The notes below the pieces were generated by a model. That model had not been told where the DNA came from. It did not search any database and saw only the letters and a program-made list of their open reading frames with translations. DNA of 64,000 bases from NCBI GenBank assembly GCA_964017145.1, contig OZ024842.1, forward strand, positions 1,116,001 through 1,180,000, read 5' to 3'. The stretch is from Agrocybe praecox. Its lineage: Eukaryota > Basidiomycota > Agaricomycetes > Agaricales > Agrocybaceae. The stretch's first letter is position 1; every line of letters begins with the position of its first letter. The translations under genes were made by a program, and so were the position numbers. Shown piece after piece: positions 10,824-23,074 of the stretch.

Positions 10824-13069
10824 CTACACTTCAGATAATATACCTACAAGCACATCCTTGACGGAGTGCATCTGTGTAGTATGGCTTTCTGCTGCTCCCC
10901 CTTTATCACCGCCAGCACTATTGGGCGTTTTGGGGATCGGAGGCTTGAATGTAGCCCCAAACAAAGCGCTCGATAGAATCTCATCTTCGGGGCCACTTCT
11001 GAGACTGACACGATGAGAAATAACCCGAGGAACTATACGCGCAATGTCCACCTCAGAAACATCCAACGAAACTGAATCTTCCTGTTCATCTATACTCCTA
11101 AATGGGGGCACCGAAGACATAGCGGAGTTTTGTTCGTCTGTCAATCTGACATAGTCCTCTAGCATTGCATCGGTACTTTCGCTGTCGGAGACGCTATCAC
11201 CATCTGACTGATGATGGTTGTGGTGCATATGCGACGACCGTATTAGTTCCATGCCCGTAAGATCGTTGCCAATAACTCGTGAAGCGCGTACTAGATCTTC
11301 CGCATCTTTCTTCGACTTTGCAGTGAGTAGCAGCCCGTTAAGTCTTGAATTATGGCGCGCAGCAGAAAATATGTCAGAGAGATATAACGAAAGGGTGTGC
11401 GAAATATGCGCCTTGTTCTTGATGTCTTGCAAAGCTTTGATAAAGGACCAGGGAAGAACCGTCTCAGGAAGAAGTGGGAGGTTAAGATGCGAGGACGGTC
11501 TGTGGCTTGTGGGAAGGGGTTTAGGGGCGATGGGGGGAGTATGAGTGGGAGGAAGGTTGGTTGGATACGAAGGAGAGGGGCTGCCAGGAGTAGAGTAAGA
11601 CCCAAAGTTAGAATGGTGCTGCCGAGGCGAAAATGGGAGTGATTGAAAGTCGCGTCGAACAGATTGAGAAATAAAGACATTAGTACTCATTGCAAACTTG
11701 TCCAACTGTAGAGACGCGTTCAGATAGGCTCCTTTTTAGCAGAGTTATTTATCACCCACCAATGATTTATGAATATCAGGTCTTTCCCTGGCATTCCACG
11801 GACAGACATAGATTGCTATAAATCTGTCTGAAAGATCCCAGGTGTCTTGGTTGTCACCATGCAGACTAGAAGCAGCGTTTGAGCCGTCTATGACCACTTT
11901 CTTCTCTGCCAAAACCATGGACAGAGACCGTTGTATTCCGATAGAGGCACTTTCCAGCCCCGAGATCACCAGAGCCTGGGGCAGCATCGACGTCCTGTGA
12001 TATTTCGCCGGGAGTGGAAGAGGATCGGTGTGCGCATGAGCATTTTTTAACGCCGTAGAAGGCACAAAGTCAGATGGCGTCGTCCCATGGGCTTGTGCAA
12101 CTCCAGCGAGATTATTTGGAATAGAGCGAGATTTGTGTCTAGAAGACCGAGATGACTGTTGGCGATGATGACCGAGATGTTTCAAGTTTTCAACAAGTCT
12201 TTCTTCATCTTGCGGCGCTTGATTGTGGAGAAAAAGTGACCTTAGGAAAGCAGCCGAGTCGGCAGATGGGCTATCTGTTTTCTTGAGAACATCGTTCCGA
12301 ATTTTTACTTTTTGTGTTGACAGATTGAATATGGAAGATAACGTCTAGAGAGTCTGTCATAGTCAGCGTTTGATGCGACGAACAAGGATATGAAGGACCG
12401 GATGCGAGAGACTCAATTTGGAGTAACCTCCACGAATATCAGCTCGTGCTGATGAACTCTGGAAATAGAATTGAAATGTGACATGGATTCAGGTCCGAAT
12501 GCCATTGAGCGCTACCAGTGGAGGCTGTGTTTTGTCCACTGGCATAATAATGGACAGACCTACACATGAGGCCGTCGTCATCCAAGACTACATTGCATGC
12601 ATTTGTAGCGAAAGACCGCAGGAGATAGGATGGAATAGGCAAGATTTAGCAGCGAATATCACGTACCCAAAGAGTCAACTTGACGGCCAATCCTATGTCC
12701 TCCTCTGGAGTGCGCAGGATCAGATGTTTGTCTCCGGCAATGAGGCAAAGAAGAATGGATTGGAAGATGACATTATCCAGGGGAAGAGGCGTAGACGTGC
12801 TAAGATTTCGAATGTAGGCGAGCAGACCGGGGAAGAATGCCTGGGTCCCAGCCAAGTGAATGGGAGGATTGTCAGACATGATATGCAATCGTTGCTGCGA
12901 GTTGCTGTTTGTCCATAGATGTCAGCTTTTTCTCGCAGATCCAAGTTAATAAATACCTTGCAGTATACTTTCGTTTCAAGTCGAGAAGACTTTCGTGTGA
13001 GCAGTGAACGACAATGTGACTGATGGTGTCAAAAATATCGTCAGCCGCCAGCACTTCACCAGCATTCAT
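10824..13069 (-). CDS. Mg-chelatase ChlI-like (AAA-related) fungal protein, tentative
   Basis: A protein of about 636 aa if it starts at the ATG at 13069. Supported exons: 13069-12957, 12904-12667, 12587-12516, about 12448-12428, 12344-11760 and 11705-10824. Two blocks look like the second half of an AAA+/magnesium-chelatase module: Q-A-L-V-I-S-G-L-E-S-A-S-I-G-I-Q-R-S (in 12344-11760), then C-P-W-N-A-R-E-R-P-D-I-H-K-S-L joined across an intron to D-K-F-A-M-S-T-N-V. I see no intact Walker A, so ATPase activity is doubtful. The C-terminal part is Ser/Pro/His-rich. The short fourth exon is uncertain because two acceptors compete there. The N terminus may extend upstream. It lies head-to-head with the membrane-protein gene. 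Confidence 0.6.
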
Positions 13070-13577
13070 TAAGGCCGTCTTGTCGGCGTTATATATTGCA
13101 CGGTGAGAGAGCAACCTTTGTCGTTGTCGATGCTCATAATGAAGAAAGAAAAATACAATGGCAACAGACGAAGACAAAGAGGATTACTTAGTTAGATTTC
13201 TGTTTTGTGACTTGTCCTAATCCTTCGGAGGGAAGTCGGTCGGTATGACAATCCAAATGGGTATTGAGCAAGGCATTCAAATTCTCTCCTTTTGACAGGC
13301 TCTAAATCCGGCTTATTTCATGAAGCAATGGGCTGCCGGAACTCCTCTTTAAGCTTTTCCATGATAGCATTTACCTAGCTCACAGAGCGAGTTCATTGTC
13401 TACACGCGAAACCAGGGACATCCGACAATTATTGTCTCGGTGTAGACGCTACCAACGGAAATTGGATTTCCCCACACACATCAGCGCGTTTTGATCCCAG
13501 AGCGACGTCGACTAACTTCTGGGAAACTTATTTCTCCTCACCTCTTTCGTGCTGGCCCCGACCGAGCCCATGTGTTC
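13070..13577. other. Divergent intergenic region
   Basis: About 500 bp between the Mg-chelatase-like gene (-) and the membrane-protein gene (+). It probably holds both promoters and possibly an unseen first exon of the minus-strand gene. I see no convincing TATA box, repeat or RNA gene. Confidence 0.4.
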
Positions 13578-16500
13578 ATGGAGAACTTTGTCCAATTCCC
13601 CGTGGATGATACATCACCTACAATATCCTACTCTCCTTTTCGCGATACCTTGTCTGTCCCAAACCTGAGCGCGGGCTGGAACCCTTATTACGACCAGTCA
13701 GGCTTTGCGTCGTCCATCGGTGAAGTTGGAAATGGTACCAGTCTTCATATCACCTCTCTTGATGGAGCATCTCTTGGTTTTCAGTGGCATGGTGAGTTCA
13801 ACGATCATCAGTCATATTCCATCACCTTAAATTTGTCTCAGGAACTGGAATCCAGCTTGAGGGGAATGTTACTCTTGCATCTTATGCAGTAACCATCGAT
13901 GGGCAGACAATTTCAACGACAGCTGACGGTAACATTCTCGTGAATGTCGCTGGCCTCGAAGACGCAACTCACAACATTACTCTGACTGCTCAAATACCCC
14001 AAGGACAAAATCCACCTAATTCATCTATGCTAGTGTTCGACAAAGCTGTAATTACTTCTTCGCTCATTCTAGATTCATCCAAGTGAGCCCCACAATTATT
14101 ATTTTTACCTTTTTTGCGACGCTTATGGTCCACTGTGTTTATGCAAGTGTGATATCTCGCAATCAAACAATTGACGACAATGAAATAGCTTTCCTGGGAC
14201 GGTGGTCATTTGAAACAGTACCCTCCGGCCTCTCGTTTCATACATCCAAAACAGCCGGAGATAGGGCTATTACGACATTTAACGGTATGTAATAATTCCA
14301 ATGGCATTATTATTATGTCATGAAGACGTTTGAAGTGGCACTAAAAATTGATAATTTTCGTCACCAGGATCCACTTTTCTTTTGCAAGGAATTACATCTC
14401 CAACAGCATCGAATTATACAGTTACTATCGACAATGTGACCTCCAGCATGCTCAGCGGTCAATCATCATTCACCTCTTATGGTTCTCTGCTATTTTTCGC
14501 CTCTGGGTTGGACCCTAATGGCACTCACTCTGTGGAGGTCCGAAATGTCGGCAGTGGCGAACTTGCATTGCAGGTTGACGGATTTAGAATCTTTATTCCT
14601 GACAAGCAAGTTTCAGTTCACAACCCACCGTCACTGCTTTTATACTGACCGTTCTCTTCGCCAGTTTAACACCTCTTCCTCCATCCAGCACGCCTTCACC
14701 TGTTGGAACTACGTCCAGCATGTCTTTCCCTAAAGGAACGATAGCAGCGTTTATTCTGGCCGGAATCTTGGCCTTTTTGCTCCTCTCAGGGATCCTATTT
14801 TTCTTTCTCGTTTACCGACCCCGCAGACGGCGTAGACTCAGGAACCATTTCCCTGATGAGCACTTTACACAAAGTCCTAAGGAACGGGAAGCTGGGATGG
14901 TTTTAGATATCTCTGCTAATTGTCAAGGGGACCATGATAAGCACATGGATGTTGAAGAGGAAGACGCATCAAGTGGATTTGCACGCTGGAGAAGAGGGGC
15001 CGTACGTGGAAGCCTCGGTGGCATTGGCTTGCCCATTCAATTTCGTCGTTCAGGTTCTACTGAACAGAAGGATAACTACGTTCTAGATGATCTTCCTGTC
15101 AGTGATATGAGCGATCTCCCGCCGAGCAGCAACTCATCTGCTAAGCGGAAAGCACAAGCAAAAAGCAAGGGTAAGGCTAGGCAGATAACTGGCCGATCTT
15201 GGTCACCTAGCATAAAGCTATCTCTACCTATCAAACAAGCCCGCTCTTCAACTTCGCAAAACCTTTCACCCAATACTAATAGGATCACATCTTGGGGAGC
15301 CGTATCTTCATTCGTCGCAGCCGACCCATCTCCTCAAGAACCGCGCAATCCTGACCCTCCATCGTATGCTGCTTCCATTTCTAACCGCGGCTCGAAGCAT
15401 GATACCAACTCTAGTCCATCCTCCGCTATCCCATCTGGCCCGCGTTCGGTAACTGGATCGCCTGCTCATACCCATTATCAACCTGTTCATTATCGGGACA
15501 CCAGTGCTGGCTTCCTGCTGCACGAAGGAGAGCCGAGTTTAGACCAAGACTCCCCTGGAGCCGAGGAGGCGCGCCCAATGCCCACGTCCGTTGATGCCAT
15601 TCCAATGATGCCGTTGTCGAGACATGATGAGAATATGCATATGTCTGAAGACAATCCGAGCATCATCGAACCTAGCAACTTACGAGAAGTCATTCGAAGT
15701 TTGAGCCCTCGAACAAGTGAAGCTCCTCACCGCCAATCCCGATGGCACGAAGACGGTTCCGGAAGTTCGATGTATGAGTCTCCGACGGATATCATGCCCC
15801 CTATCGAATCAATTCTAGTAGTCCAGCATGAACCGAACAGGAGATTGTCGAGGCCTTTACCGCAGATCCCTGTTGCTAATCAAGACCACGATTCTGTCGA
15901 GGTTCAAGATGGTATCTTTCTTGATGTCCGGGCCACCAGTCCTTTCCATGTCGATTTCGACTCAAGGTCTGCTAGGATTGCAAGGCAAAGCGCTAGCAAT
16001 GAAATTTCCTCAACCAGCAGGAAACCGTCGAGGAAATCATCGGCAGTGACCAACGTAGCACATCGCCCTATAGCAAGCCAACTTCCAGAATTCGTGCAAG
16101 GCCCGTCGAGGTTGCAGTTCAGGTTGACGCCTATGACACCACCTCCAAAAGCATCTTCAAGCAACAATTCGGATGGTGTAACATCTTTCCTTGATTTAAC
16201 TGCATCGGGGGATGTTTCGATGCGTTCTGGATCTATCAGGACAGCTTCTGATAATGAGAGATTTGTCGATGAATCTTTCCTATCTGTCCCTGGAGTAAAT
16301 GAACCTAGGTCAAGATGGAGTAATACTACGGTGCCAACTATCTCGACGAGTCCTGTTCGTCAAGCTAGCGAAAGCTCTTCTTCAGGAGGATCGCAACAAG
16401 CCCCACCTTCAGATGTTCGGTCTACCGATGGCTCAAGCATGTTCCCTTTTTCTGTACATGTCGATATACCACCTTCTCCTCACCATGTCATGGACATCAG

Positions 16501-16948
16501 TTCCTCGAACCGTCGATCCCAGACATCTGGTTTCACGCAAGCCGGAGCACCTCTACACATTCATCCCGCTATGGAAAATTTCGAGTCCCCTACTGAAAGT
16601 ATACCCATGTCCGTATCAGAACTCCACTTCCGGCACAGTGAATCGGAAGACAATTATCGTTCCCCTCGACCGACAGAAGCTTCACTTTCCTTTAGCCCAG
16701 CTAACCCAGTCCATCCTCCTCTACCTGGCTCTTCCACGGATGAATACCAAACTAGCTCGTTCGACCCTAGCATCATAGTTAACCGTGCCCTTGCACTCGG
16801 CTCTTCATCCTCGACTCCCACAGCAGCAGCACATAACCACCCAAGATCTGCATCTTCCCCAGTTTTTCCCGTTTCATCATCGACTTCTCAGAGACCGAAC
16901 TTGAGCCATGAACATTTGGACGCGTCAGAAAATTCGGGTCATAGTTGA
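13578..16948 (+). CDS. Single-pass membrane protein with two extracellular beta-sandwich-like domains and long cytosolic tail
   Basis: A 1037-aa protein from exons 13578-13791, 13842-14082, 14148-14284, 14368-14605 and 14665-16948. The first ~295 residues form two related modules rich in Asn, Thr and Ser with many N-x-S/T sites (for example D-D-T-S-P-T-I-S-Y-S and N-Y-T-V-T-I-D-N-V-T). They look like extracellular, possibly sugar-binding beta-sandwiches. A transmembrane helix lies near residues 302-327 and is followed by the stop-transfer cluster R-P-R-R-R-R-R. The ~710-residue tail is Ser/Pro-rich with no recognised domain. No signal peptide is evident at the chosen start, so the true start may lie upstream. 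The intron 14606-14664 begins GCAAGT (GC-AG). Relatives of the ectodomain occur at about 61.9 and 63.8 kb. Function unknown. Confidence 0.8.
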
Positions 16949-17241
16949 ATTTAGGTACCACATTCTTTGTTGTTTTGTCTAGTGGACGAAACCCGAACTT
17001 TCCCTCCTTTGCTTCTGTCATCCTTTAGCGATCCTTGTTGTAATTGTAAAATTTTGCATTCATCTCTGGGGTCTCAATGTATATAATATATTCTTTTTAG
17101 TAGCACTTTTCTGAATATGTTCCTCCAATATCTTGCAAAAGAAAAATTCTTAAAACGAACACAAAGGCGGGATAAACAAGGCGGTCTTACTTCTGTAGTA
17201 GAAAAAAAGATGGTTTTTCAACGAAGAAAAAGAAAGACATA

Positions 17242-17327
17242 TGTCGGTAGCTGGAATCGAACCAGCGGCTCTTCGGATTATGACTCATCACCACAACGAA
17301 GTGATTTAACCCCTAATCGATACCGAC
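17242..17327 (-). tRNA. tRNA-His (GTG) with a 14-nt intron
   Basis: On the minus strand this folds as a complete tRNA. The acceptor stem is a perfect 7-bp GTCGGTA/TACCGAC. The D stem GATT/AATC encloses a loop with GGGG. The anticodon stem is CTTCG/CGAAG, and the T arm is GCTGG-TTCGATT-CCAGC. The anticodon loop is TT-GTG-G plus C, the usual histidine loop, interrupted after position 37 by 14 nt (TGATGAGTCATAAT). This is the canonical site for nuclear tRNA introns. The B box GGTTCGATTCC is present, and a T5 run that can end Pol III transcription lies just downstream at 17231-17227. The 3' CCA is not encoded, as expected. The CAT triplet inside the intron is not the anticodon. Confidence 0.9.
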
Positions 17328-17989
17328 TTGTAAAGAGCTACGCCATTTGACAATTCGATGTGTCCACTAGGACAAGCTACTTCCTATACTATAATTAGTA
17401 TGATATCCGATACTAATAGAGTCCTTGATTTTGCACCCTTGCTTCTCAATTCATAATCATTTTCTCACCAACTTTCGTGTGGTTCAGTGCTCGTGCTCAT
17501 GAAATGGCATGATCATTTTCCCTCGTGTATAGTGTTGGCTCAATGTTAGCCATGCTACTCTCAGGCTCTACGTTATCCTCAAGGAACTTCTTGAACGGAA
17601 CAACCGAAGTGTAGATGTTTGATTGAAATCTACGCGTTTCAGACTCGGAGACGTCTGTGCTCGATTCAAGAGAAATTTCTGCTCATCCGAGCTCTGTCTC
17701 TTTCACATATCAAATTGGCTTCTCATCCGTATGGCATGTCATTCTCAGGTCGACAGTATGCTTGGAGAACAGATATGAGGCAAGTGAGTTGTTTTTCTGA
17801 TCTCAAACTCTATATTTAACCTGCTACAGATATACCCACGACTCAATATCCAACGCCGCCAACGCGTCAGCGCTCAGCCGAACAGGCCGTTAAGCAGGGA
17901 CCCATGAAGTAATTGTATTGGGGCTGTTCACGACATACTTCAACCGTTGCGCTCTTTGCGTTCTTACCGCCCAGAAAGCAGACTATAGC
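17328..17989. other. Intergenic region upstream of regulator 2
   Basis: About 660 bp between the 5' end of the tRNA and the start of regulator 2, presumably its promoter and leader. Small open frames on both strands lack motifs. I see no repeat or RNA gene. Confidence 0.4.
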
Positions 17990-20900
17990 ATGATGTCTGA
18001 TAGTGTCTTTGTGAACGAGGATGACTCTCGGTCCCAACAGAAAAAGCGACGGAATCAAGGCGCTTGTGATATTTGCAAAAGACGGAAGAGTGTGTAGCCC
18101 ACAGATACTTATGGCAGTCAAAATGATCTGACCAGGAAGTTTCTTTACAGTTCGTTGTAAGCTAGCAAAGTCTTCTCATTTGCGCCTGATCGCCTGATCT
18201 CACACCGAATATTGAGCTTCCAGGTGACAGTGGACTAAAGCCTGGAAATCGATGCAGCAATTGTGTTCAGTATGGTTTTGAGTGCACGCATAAAGAAGTT
18301 ACCAAGGTGCGTCTGCTCAGGTTCTTTAGGCCATCCTTAATCAAACGCCTAACAGTAGCTTTCTTGGTGTAAAGACACTAGGGCCCGCAAAAGGGTGCGT
18401 CCCGCATCGACATTAAATTGCTAACTTGTTTGATTCGTCTTAAAGATATGTGGAAAGCCTCGAAGCACGCCTGGAAAAGATGGATAGACTAGTCAGCAAG
18501 GTATGAGGTCCAATGCAGAAATACTCGACCACTGACCTGAGGTGTGGCCAATTTTTAGTTGATGCCCGGTATCGACATCAACCAAGAGATGAACAAATTA
18601 GACATGCAAGACTTTGAGCCTGACATTTTGCCCCGCAATGATGACGATGTAGCATCTCCAATGTTGGCGGTGCACCTATCAAAATTGAGCCTAAATCCGA
18701 GTGGCAATCGCTTCTTTGGAAAGTCGAGGTAACTGTTACCGGTGGTCAGTCAACTTTCATTAACTAAATTAACGGTCCTTCCTGCAGTGGGTATCAACTG
18801 GTGCAAACGGCACTAGACTTGAAACAAGAATATGCTGGTACCAAGTGGAATGGAAAACCTTTCAAACGAGCAGAATATTGGACTATCCCACCTGTGCGCA
18901 TGATTCTTACAAGCTCGGAACTGAGAAGGTTTACTGACAATTAGTGAAAGTGGGCTGGGTACGATCCCGAGCTTGATGAAGAAATGCCGGATTACATCTT
19001 TCCTGACGAAGACTTAATCCCGTCTTTGATCGATAATTATTTCGAGACAGTCAACATCTTTTGGCCTCTGTTGCATCGACCGACCTTCGAGAAACAAGTG
19101 GCGGAAAATCTCCATCGCACAAATGGAATGTTTGGCGCTATTCTATTGCTCGTCTGTGCCCATGGAGCAAGATTTTCTGACGATCCTCGTGCATTGGTGG
19201 AAGGCTCTACATCTCTTCGTTCTGCAGGGTGGCAATGGTTCCAACAAGTCTCGCCCATACGAAAATCTCTTTACAAACAAACCACGCTACTAGAAATTCA
19301 GATGCATGCAGTAAGCTGCGACCATTCACAACTTCGCCTGAACCCTTTTCATTTATATGCATTAGCTTTATATTTCATGGGCGGAGTCTAGTGAAATGCC
19401 ACAGGGACTATGGGCTCAACTAGGTCTGGCGACTCGATTTGCACAAGAAGTCGGCGCTCATAGAAGACGAAGAAAGAATGGCGTACCACCGACTGCTGAC
19501 GATGAATTATGGAAACGGGCATTTTGGTAAGTTCAGACCCTTGGTCCCAGAATTCTTCTGACGCGTTCTTGAAATGAGAAAGGGTGCTTCTATGTCTTGA
19601 TCGCAATGCTGGTGCTCATGCCGGGCGTCCATGCAGCTTGCAAGATGAAGAGTGAGTAGCTTGTTGACCCTAAAATTCTCTATTTATCTATCTATGAGCC
19701 AGTCTTGACCTAGATCTGCCACTTGAGTGTGACGACGAATACTGGGAGCATGGTTTTGAACAGCCCGTCGACAAGCCGTCATCGATTGCCTTTTTCAACG
19801 CATATCTCGGGTTAATGGAAATCCTCGCACATGCCATGCGTTTAATCGTTAGTACCCATTGGCTCACTCATACGAATTTCTCTTAAACTGATGGTGATCC
19901 CTGCAGTATCCGATCAAACATCCGAATCAACGATTTCTTCATTCAGGAGCTCTTTCTGACCAGCAGGTCATCGCGGAGCTGGATTCAGCCATGAATAAAT
20001 GGATGGATAGTGTTCCCCAACATTGTATGTGTAAAATCATTTATTTCTGATTTTGATATCAATATTTTTCGATAATACAGTAAAATGGAATCCAAAATGT
20101 GAAGATAAACTATTCTTAAAACAATCTTCTGTGTTGTATGCAACGTATTACTATCTCCAAATTTTCATCCATCGACCTTTTATTCCATCCCCTCGACAAC
20201 CAAAGCCGGTTTCGTTTCCTTCCCTGGCTATTTGCACGAATGCGGCAAGGTCGTGCTGTCATGTACTTGAGGTATTCAGTGAAATGTCCCCACTACCCTT
20301 GGCCGAATTTCATGTGGGTTCTTTTTAATGTCGCCATATCGCAGTTTTATATTGAATTATTTTCACCAGAATTTAACTTTCATGGCGGCTATTGTTCTCC
20401 TCTTGAATATCTGGAGTGGTCAAAGAACGGGATACGCGCCGCATCCAAAGAGAGAAATGGAAGATGTCCAACGTTGTATGGACATCCTCGAATGTGCTGA
20501 AAAACGGTATGTCCAAGACTGAGCTTTCTTCAAATTCAGACTCACAACTCGGATTTTTTAGGTTCGCCAAACCAGGAAGATTCAGGTGTGCTCCTTTTAA
20601 GACCCAGTTTGAATACTAATTAAAAATAACACCTTGCAGAGACGTATTAAAAGAAATCGCATCCGCGGGTGAAGTCTCGTTACCAACTTCAGATGCTCCT
20701 GCCCAATCGTCTAGTAGTAACAGAAAACGAACGCGAGGAACAGACACAGAGGCTCCGAGTCAGGCCGAAGAAACGGAAACACATCCTACCCTCAACCATC
20801 CAGCTTGTAATCTCCCTCAACGCAACATCGCCAGTAACCGTCGTGTGTCAGCAACTAGTCAAACCTCACATCCCGAACCGGCTCCATTCAACCTCTTTCC

Positions 20901-21738
20901 CAGTGTGCAGAGTGCAGAACCTGCTACATTTTCACTGCCCATGTACGGGAACGAGCTGGGACGGCTTCCTGTCTATGGCCAATTCAGCTTCTCAGATTCG
21001 CTTGGAACCACCACCACCACCTCTCCGTCTCCGTCTGTATCTACTCACCAGGACTACAGCCACCAACCCTCCCCTGCTGGCGGTTCTACTTTCCCATCTT
21101 CGAATTTCACCGAACAAGGACCAAGTCACTCACCTAACACCCCTGTGTGGAATACCACCCCCGATTCGTACCACTTCTACAGCGGCAACTTTAACAGCAC
21201 TTCCCCAGAATCCAACAGCACGAGCACACCCGAGTCGAGTGGTTCCGGCGCGACCAACACCACGGGCTTTTCTTCCATTCCTTCGAACTTGAGCGCCGGC
21301 GAGTTTGACCTGGATGCGTTTCTTCAGGCCTGCGGAGTTGAAGGAGGAGGGAGTAATGGCGTCGGCGTCAATACCACCTACGACTCGAAAATAGCAAGCA
21401 ATATGGCTCTGAACGCCCGTATGAATCACGACAATACGAATACTGGGCTTGGTAGTAATAATAATAGTCATCCCGAGTGGTCAGAATCATCAACAGGGTT
21501 GAGCATCCCTAACATCGACGACGACACTTTGTCGGTGTGGTCTACAGCACCGACGAACCTTGAGTAAGTAGACCGTCCTCGATTAATTCGTCTTGCTTCT
21601 TCTCTCTTCTTTGAAAATTCATTAATAATCTGGGTGAACTCATCTAGGCTGGACGCATGGCACTCGTACATCTCCAACGTCGAACAGCTGACTCACGCTC
21701 AAAATCATGCGTGGCCATCAAGCAACTTCGAATTCTGA
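17990..21738 (+). CDS. Zn2Cys6 fungal transcription factor 2 (17 exons, 6-nt micro-exon)
   Basis: A 933-aa paralog of the regulator at 6979-10555. Exons: 17990-18089, 18151-18156, 18224-18306, 18375-18394, 18446-18500, 18559-18728, 18788-18893, 18951-19310, 19366-19526, 19583-19651, 19703-19847, 19907-20024, 20081-20313, 20370-20506, 20562-20585, 20640-21563 and 21648-21738. Domain order matches the paralog: zinc cluster, coiled coil, Fungal_trans region with F-W-P-L-L-H-R-P-T-F-E-K, and a Ser/Thr/Asn/Pro-rich C-terminal region. Twelve of the 17 exons have exactly the same length as in the paralog, and every phase agrees. An adjacent ATG at 17993 could serve instead. The C-terminal regions differ most, which suggests different partners or activation strength. 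Target genes are unknown. Confidence 0.88.
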
Positions 21739-22312
21739 CATTTTGATACGAGGTTGTATCGAGCGTGCATCAAGAAGAATGGATGATCATAATCCTTATA
21801 CCCAAGAACTGGAAAAGAAAATGGCAGAGAATAAACGGTCTACAATTCATTAGTAACGATACATAGATAAGTACAGTACATGATAAACTACAAGCAATAA
21901 AATCCGAGCAATGCAAACGAACTTTGATTCGAACGTAATAAGGCGATGGCAATGGGTCGTGTGGGTCGACGTGAGAGGGCGTGAGACATGAAAAGGGGGA
22001 AGAACGCGTGCAGGTGGAAGTCGTTATAAGCATTAAGTACTCGTAATAAGACTGTTCGAATTCGAAGTAAGTAGGAAGTTGCTTTCTTTTGAAAAAAGGC
22101 TCAAATTGAGCTTGTGAAAATAAGAAATATAAGTGTCCAGAAAGGTTTTGAATCCGGATGCGAAAACAAAGCAGCAGGCGAAAACTGAGAATGGGATGAT
22201 TGGATTGGGAAGGAGTCGTGCGAAATTTTCCGGTTGGATAGGCTGTTGTTCCTAGCTACGAAGGCAACGCAAACTTGAGAAATGTTGGGGAAAAAGGAGG
22301 GAAAAGGGGGAT
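21739..22312. other. Convergent 3' intergenic region
   Basis: About 570 bp between the ends of regulator 2 (+) and the SUR7/PalI gene (-). It should hold both 3' untranslated regions. No gene, repeat or RNA structure is apparent. Confidence 0.5.
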
Positions 22313-23074
22313 CTAGTAGGTCACGTCTCTGCGGCGTCTGTAGCGTCCGAAGATACCACAAGCTGAGAAGCAGAACCCTAGTAAAAGTGCGACAAGGGCA
22401 CCCAGCGTGAGCCAGTTTCCATTTCCATATTGCGCCCGAGTACCGTCGTTGCGATAACGCTGACGAGCAATGCCAAATAGGATCATATCGATAATCCATA
22501 CGACGAATGTGGTGAGCAATGCCAGACCGGATAAGAGAGTCATGATGATAGTCCCTGCTCGATGGTACCCAGCACCGCATAGACCAAAGAGGAATGCAAG
22601 TCCAGCAAGACCCGCGGCTGTTTTAGGTAAAAATAGGAAGTGAGCGGATGGGTTTTTTCAAAAAAAATATTAAGACACTGTGGATGCCGCGACATACCGA
22701 TTGGATGTAAGATGAGAGCCTTTGTGAGATTGTGTATGACGGTGGAATTAAGATGTGAATTTCTGTTTCAAAAAAAATGAAACAGTTTAGTACGACGGTA
22801 AGTCCAGAGAGTAGCGAGTCGCACGTACGTGAAGGCATATCCAATGTGTGAGCCGCTCCCCGTAAATCCAAAGATTCCATATCTAAGTTGATTTGCTCCA
22901 GGATCCCCAACGTTCAGGAAGGATACCTTTGACCAGGTTGGAACTGCTACTGATGCCTAACAATTGCGTTCAGTTGAACCCTTATCGGCTGTGAAGTGTG
23001 CGACGTACAAATATCAGCAGAACCATAGCTGCGAAGCAGAAGAAGAGTCCTGGAATTGCTGGTGATGCTGCCAT
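22313..23074 (-). CDS. SUR7/PalI family membrane protein
   Basis: A 174-aa protein of the SUR7/PalI(Rim9) family, plasma-membrane four-helix proteins linked to eisosomes or ambient-pH sensing. Exons on the minus strand are 23074-23009, 22956-22825, 22719-22698 and 22617-22313, all in phase. The first helix is in exon 1 (P-G-L-F-F-C-F-A-A-M-V-L-L-I-F). The extracellular loop carries S-V-A-V-P-T-W-S and F-L-N-V-G. Helix 2 is A-L-I-L-H-P-I-A-A-G-L-A-G-L-A-F, and helices 3 and 4 are in the last exon. The tail ends R-Y-R-R-R-R-D. The gene is intact. Its exon 1 and promoter are the left edge of the tandem array, and three extra copies of exon 1 occur downstream. Ancestrally it was divergent from the ARID gene now 26 kb away. 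Confidence 0.85.
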
